NCBI RefSeq assembly: GCF_019977735.1
Contig: NZ_AP025018.1
Location: forward strand, 5,088,580-5,152,579
Direction of reading: 5' to 3'
DNA: 64,000 bases
DNA from: Calothrix sp. PCC 7716
Lineage (GTDB): Bacteria > Cyanobacteriota > Cyanobacteriia > Cyanobacteriales > Nostocaceae
The notes beneath the pieces are model-generated. The model saw only the letters and a program-made list of their open reading frames with translations. It made no database searches and was not told the origin of the DNA. Every line of letters begins with the position of its first letter. Position 1 is the first letter of the stretch. Positions 60,091-64,000 of the stretch are shown in pieces. The position numbers and the translations under genes were made by a program.

Positions 60091-62706
60091 TCACAACCAG
60101 TTGCCAATTAGTACATATGGCGCCCAAGATAAAGGGCGATTGAAATTATTACTTTTAAGCATTTCTAATTGAGCAAGTCGTAAAGCTTCTGCCGTAGGTT
60201 TGCCTGTTGTTAATTGATGATAAAATTGACTAATAAATTCGGCTGTAGAGTTATCGCCAATTTGCCATAAGGATGCTAGTGTACTGCGGGCGCCTGCACG
60301 TAAAGCAACTCCTGCTAACCCTAATGCCGCGCGGTTATCTCCTGCGGCTGTTTCGCAAGCGCTAAGAACAAGTAACTCTATTGGTTCGGTTCGTTTACGC
60401 TCTCGACTTTTAAGTAATTCATCTAATTCAGCTACGTTAATGCGTTTGTCTGATGCTAATATAAATGTATCTTTTGCTTTCGAGCTAAATTGTCCATGAG
60501 TTGCAAAGTGAACGACTCGGAAAGCTTGAGCATTAATGGTTTGTTTTAAAATCGTACTCTTGAATCTGTCGTTATATAATTGAGTAGTCGATACTCCTGA
60601 CTCCTGAATTGATTTTAATTCTGATTGGACATAAGGAAGCTCTCTAAAATTTTTATCGGTTGGTTCAGATAGTCCCCCTGCAAGAGCATTTAATCTTTGA
60701 CGTGCTAGAGGTTTGGGTGTAAATAGCTGTAAACCTGGACTAATTGCAATAGCATACTTTTCAACTAAATATTTTTTATCTACATCATCATATAATGCAG
60801 CCATTGGAATATTTCGCAACGAGCTATCTGGAATAAATACTAAAGTTTTAATTTGATTTTTATTATTTTTAAGTTCAGCTTCAACTGGTTTAATTAGCCA
60901 TTTATAAAGCTGTTGGGAAGCGACACGAAATTTTTGCATTCCATCAGGTTCAACTATATTATCTCGCATTTGTTGAATGACACTTTCTATCTCCTGACTT
61001 TTAACTACAGAACTTCTACTTACTAATGAACTTTTTCCAGGAAGCTTGACGATAATTTCTAGTTGGTTATCTAAGATAATTGGATAAAAGATGGCAGTAT
61101 CAGGATTATCGCGGTCTACTACTTTGTCAAGCACGACAAATTGGTTATTTAAGCAAGCTTCGCGGAAATAATTGTCTAGTTCCGCTAATTGTAAAGCTTC
61201 CATGCGTCTGCGTACTTTATCTAAATCAGGTTTATTTTCACCTTTTTCTTGCAAAAGTAGTTCTACTGACTGTCGATAAATAGGTTCAACGCTATCACGG
61301 AAATTAAACTGCACTTCTCTGTTGACTCCCACCAAGTCTGTACGGAGAGTAGACAGGGTATCAACTGAAGCATCATAAGCTTTTATCGCTTCTTGAATAT
61401 TCCCCTGTTCTTTGAGTATGCGTCCTAACTGCCACTCCCAACGAAAAGCGATATCGGGAGCATTAATTTTTTGAGACAGTAACCATGCTTTACGTGTTAC
61501 ATCAAGAGCTTCTTGCCACTGATTATTTTGCTCGTAAACTTCTGCTAAACTACCTAATGCATAAGATTGCGCGCGCTGGTCATTTATCGATGAAGCTTGT
61601 TGTGCGCTCTTTGCTAAAATTTGAGCAATGTCTTTTTTATCAGCTACTTTAGTTATGGTGCGCGCAAAATTAATCCGGGCATAAATACCTGGATGATTTG
61701 CTGGTAAACTAGGTAATTCAGATTTAATAGTAGAAATTAATGTTTTTGCTTCTGCTGTTTTTTGATTGTTTATTAGTAAGCTGAGTTGATTGATTTGAGC
61801 TTGGGCTTTAATAAGTGGATTAGGCGCCAGTGCAACTGCATTTTTATAATGGTTAATAGCGTCATTAATATTACCTAATAACCTAGTAGTATTACCCAGA
61901 GAAAATTCGGTAAGGCTAGCTTCTTGTGGTAATTGTAGATGTTGAGCAATTTTTAAACTGCGCTGTAAACTTTGTTGAGAAGCTTCTAAATCACCTAATT
62001 GTTGCTGTACATTACCAAGGGAACGTAAAGCTGTTAGTTTGACAACCGAACCTGGTTGAAGTTCCAACTCAGTAGAAACAGATTCTAAAATCTCTTCAGC
62101 ACGACGATTAAAACCAGAAACCCGTAAAGCTTGTGCTTGATTGATACGACTACGGGTAACACCAACATTATCATCTAACTGGCGCCAAAAAATTTCCGCA
62201 CGCTTGGCTGTTTCATTGGCTGCTTCTGGTTGTCCCTGTGCAAGTATTTGCCCAGCTTGAATATCTAAAGTTGGCGCCAGTACTTTGAGTAATTCTAACT
62301 TTGGATTGTTGACTTTTAACGTGTAATTTGTATTATCCCAACCAAGTAAATTTAAACTAGTATTAATAGCTTCAGTAGCTTGCTTCCATGAACCCAGTTG
62401 CTCAAATGCGAGAGAGAGGTTAGTTTGCGCTGCTGCTTGTCCTAAATTATTTCCTGATTGTTTATAAATACGAATAGCTTGTTGAAGAATATTTATAGCA
62501 TCAGTAAGGCGCCCTGCTTGAAACAAACGTTCTCCTTGTTCAAGAAGTTGTTCTGGTGCTGTTAGTGTTGTGGTTGTTAGGCTTTGATTTAATTGTGGTT
62601 GTATAGCTCCCGTGCTGGGAATGATAATCAGGAAGAAGGTAAGAGTAAATAGAACTAAGTTAATTGCTGCGATACTGAATATTTTTTTTGATTTAAGTTT
62701 TTTCAT
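60091..62706 (-). CDS. Exported TPR-CHAT protein (caspase-like)
   Basis: An 871-residue protein. A hydrophobic segment (about 10-33) ending SPTGAIQ-like STGAIQ is a signal peptide or anchor, so the protein is probably periplasmic or membrane-bound. TPR-like repeats fill about 45-480 (QLLEQGERLFQAGRLTDAIN, ALGSLAEVYEQNNQWQEALD). The CHAT domain follows (about 590-871) with VVHFATHGQFS (His about 734) and LLVLSACETAAGD (Cys about 781), the catalytic dyad of this caspase-related protease family, then GLAGVALRAGARSTLASLW. It lies 54 bp after the CHASE2 gene on the same strand, so the two are likely an operon. Confidence 0.88.
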   Translation of the reverse strand: MKKLKSKKIFSIAAINLVLFTLTFFLIIIPSTGAIQPQLNQSLTTTTLTAPEQLLEQGERLFQAGRLTDAINILQQAIRIYKQSGNNLGQAAAQTNLSLAFEQLGSWKQATEAINTSLNLLGWDNTNYTLKVNNPKLELLKVLAPTLDIQAGQILAQGQPEAANETAKRAEIFWRQLDDNVGVTRSRINQAQALRVSGFNRRAEEILESVSTELELQPGSVVKLTALRSLGNVQQQLGDLEASQQSLQRSLKIAQHLQLPQEASLTEFSLGNTTRLLGNINDAINHYKNAVALAPNPLIKAQAQINQLSLLINNQKTAEAKTLISTIKSELPSLPANHPGIYARINFARTITKVADKKDIAQILAKSAQQASSINDQRAQSYALGSLAEVYEQNNQWQEALDVTRKAWLLSQKINAPDIAFRWEWQLGRILKEQGNIQEAIKAYDASVDTLSTLRTDLVGVNREVQFNFRDSVEPIYRQSVELLLQEKGENKPDLDKVRRRMEALQLAELDNYFREACLNNQFVVLDKVVDRDNPDTAIFYPIILDNQLEIIVKLPGKSSLVSRSSVVKSQEIESVIQQMRDNIVEPDGMQKFRVASQQLYKWLIKPVEAELKNNKNQIKTLVFIPDSSLRNIPMAALYDDVDKKYLVEKYAIAISPGLQLFTPKPLARQRLNALAGGLSEPTDKNFRELPYVQSELKSIQESGVSTTQLYNDRFKSTILKQTINAQAFRVVHFATHGQFSSKAKDTFILASDKRINVAELDELLKSRERKRTEPIELLVLSACETAAGDNRAALGLAGVALRAGARSTLASLWQIGDNSTAEFISQFYHQLTTGKPTAEALRLAQLEMLKSNNFNRPLSWAPYVLIGNWL

Positions 62707-62760
62707 ATTTTACACGCTTGGGTATCCTCAATTAAATGTATGGGTGCTAGTACAATTTAT

Positions 62761-64000
62761 TTATGCACTTTGATTCTTAGTGGATGAAAGTAAAGAAATT
62801 TTATTATTTTGGTGCCTTTCAATTAATAGTACAAAAGCTTCACTTAAAACTACACCAAAAGCTGAGGGAATAAATGGCAACCATAACCCTTGTTGAAAAA
62901 GACAAAGTATGCATACTCCGTAAAGAATTACAACTGTCGTAACTAAGGCGCCTATTCTACCTCGCCCTAGCAGGCGCCAAACAATTAAACTAGATGCGAG
63001 TGACCATCCGTATATCAAAAGAATATCACCCCAGTAAGGCAAAACCCAGAGTATTGGACGTTTTTCTAGAACTGCATTCAAAATTTGACTAAGCATTTGC
63101 GCTTGTATAAATACACCTGGTATTTCCTGATAATTTGCTTGTGTAGCGCTATAGGGAGTTGACCAGGTGTCGCGAATGGTATTTGCTGTAACTCCAATAA
63201 TAACTACTCTATCTTTAAATAAATCTGGAGTTACTTTATTGTTTAATACATCTTGTATAGTGACGCTTTGAGCTTGAACATTACTATAATTAATAAGTAT
63301 TTGAATTCCATCTAAATCTGTTTTTTGCTGATAGGCGCCACTACGACCAGGTTTTAAACGTTTAAAAATTTTATTACCAAACTGTATATAATCTTCGTTA
63401 TAATTAAAATTTATACTTTGATTAGCTAAGTAATGACCAGCTAGTTGTAGCGCAAGTGATGTATTTGTTTGACAAGGAGAAGATGCTTCTTGTGGCATTA
63501 CTAGAATTTGGCGTCTAACAATACCATCTAAGTCTTTAATTCCATCAGTAAAACCCACACGTTCTACAGGTACTGATGCAGGAGGTTTAACTCCTTGGGG
63601 GTCATATTTAGAATCTTTGCCTTTGCAAACAGCAATAACGTTGTTTTGACTAAGTTCAGCATCAAGTGTAATTGGTTCTAATTTATCAATTGGGTCAGCA
63701 AAATCTCTGTAAATATCTATGCCAATAACTGAAGGTCGATATTTTTGGATTTTATTGAGTAATTTAGCCAATTTAGCATCCGAGATAGATTTTAAACCTC
63801 GATTATTTTGCTGTACAGATTGAATATATTCTTCTGTGACTTCTACAACTAGCACTCTTTTATCTGGTTTTTCCTCTGGTCGCAAAACTAGCATTTGGTC
63901 AAAAGCTTGCAACTCAATTTTCTCAAAAGTACCCAAGTATCTAAGACTAATTATTGATGTAGCTACAACTAGTGTACTCGCAATGATTTCCCATAATTTA
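62761..64000 (-). CDS. CHASE2 sensor protein without output domain (5' partial)
   Basis: The frame stays open to the right edge of the window: beyond the internal TTG at 63936 it continues with a hydrophobic helix (WEIIASTLVVATSIISLRYLG), so the start lies outside. The extracytoplasmic CHASE2 domain follows (AFDQMLVLRPEEKPDKRVLV, IGIDIYRDF, RVVIIGVTANTIRDTWSTPY), then three C-terminal helices (about the last 110 residues; GWSLASSLIVWRLLGRG, LVTTVVILYGVCILCLF). CHASE2 proteins usually end in a cyclase or kinase; here only a ~20-residue cytoplasmic tail follows. It may signal through the CHAT protein encoded next. Confidence 0.85.
   Translation of the reverse strand, partial: KLWEIIASTLVVATSIISLRYLGTFEKIELQAFDQMLVLRPEEKPDKRVLVVEVTEEYIQSVQQNNRGLKSISDAKLAKLLNKIQKYRPSVIGIDIYRDFADPIDKLEPITLDAELSQNNVIAVCKGKDSKYDPQGVKPPASVPVERVGFTDGIKDLDGIVRRQILVMPQEASSPCQTNTSLALQLAGHYLANQSINFNYNEDYIQFGNKIFKRLKPGRSGAYQQKTDLDGIQILINYSNVQAQSVTIQDVLNNKVTPDLFKDRVVIIGVTANTIRDTWSTPYSATQANYQEIPGVFIQAQMLSQILNAVLEKRPILWVLPYWGDILLIYGWSLASSLIVWRLLGRGRIGALVTTVVILYGVCILCLFQQGLWLPFIPSAFGVVLSEAFVLLIERHQNNKISLLSSTKNQSA

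Overview
The window is chromosomal DNA of a filamentous, heterocyst-forming cyanobacterium. The signs are an MPBQ/MSBQ methyltransferase of the Synechocystis sll0418 type, cyanobacterial-type gshA, a Ycf37-like protein, an SLH/OprB porin, a phytochrome with an Rcp1-like regulator, PatA-type regulators, abundant heptanucleotide STRR arrays and, most tellingly, a PatX-like peptide gene with an RGSGR motif behind a TCCGGA promoter motif. The DNA is AT-rich. The classical cyanobacterial palindrome HIP1 (GCGATCGC) was not seen, while GGCGCC occurs about 118 times by eye count, roughly one per 540 bp. The nearest relatives are probably Nostocales (Rivularia/Calothrix-like), but the genus cannot be fixed from sequence reading.

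Layout. 1-1188: tail of an unknown gene and a small ORF inside a ~100 bp inverted repeat. 1189-6892: GT39-like membrane glycosyltransferase, UvrD/Rep-type helicase, PAS hybrid kinase. 7359-9671: rpmI-rplT, a solute-binding protein, an STRR array and a Ycf37-like TPR protein. 9700-18838: exported DMFase-like protein, a three-gene minus-strand operon (GT2, TVP38, MerA-like oxidoreductase), PhoD-like phosphatase, a retropepsin-like gene beside a dead relative, and htpX. 18839-26653 is repeat-rich, with a tandem duplication, a WD40 protein with an unrecognised N-terminus, an FAD oxidoreductase and patX.

26654-41976 is a signalling block: a LabA-like NYN protein, a REC-GAF kinase, an operon of FHA protein, phytochrome and Rcp1-like regulator, two tandem PatA-type regulators, then a plus-strand run of coiled-coil protein, OmpA-family protein with a possible longin/roadblock-like segment, Ras-like GTPase and hybrid kinase with Hpt. 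This last run is the best candidate for an undescribed system: a small-GTPase module linked to an envelope-spanning OmpA protein and a phosphorelay.

42029-57672 holds MscS, an HDAC-family amidohydrolase, gshA, trmL, a LysM-M23 peptidase with a structured leader, tRNA(CAU), an XRE regulator divergent from a coiled-coil protein, MPBQ methyltransferase, Hsp20, a porin, an exported proline-rich protein and a DUF1361 protein. 57995-64000 holds a baeRF-like protein and then DUF928, CHAT-TPR and CHASE2 genes, a second candidate module combining exported CHAT and DUF928 proteins with a CHASE2 sensor lacking a visible output domain.

Short palindromic repeats of several families sit between genes, many directly at 3' ends. 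Heptamer STRRs have entered reading frames, adding peptide inserts or supplying stop codons in four genes. All calls come from reading sequence and remembered family features; no database search was possible.
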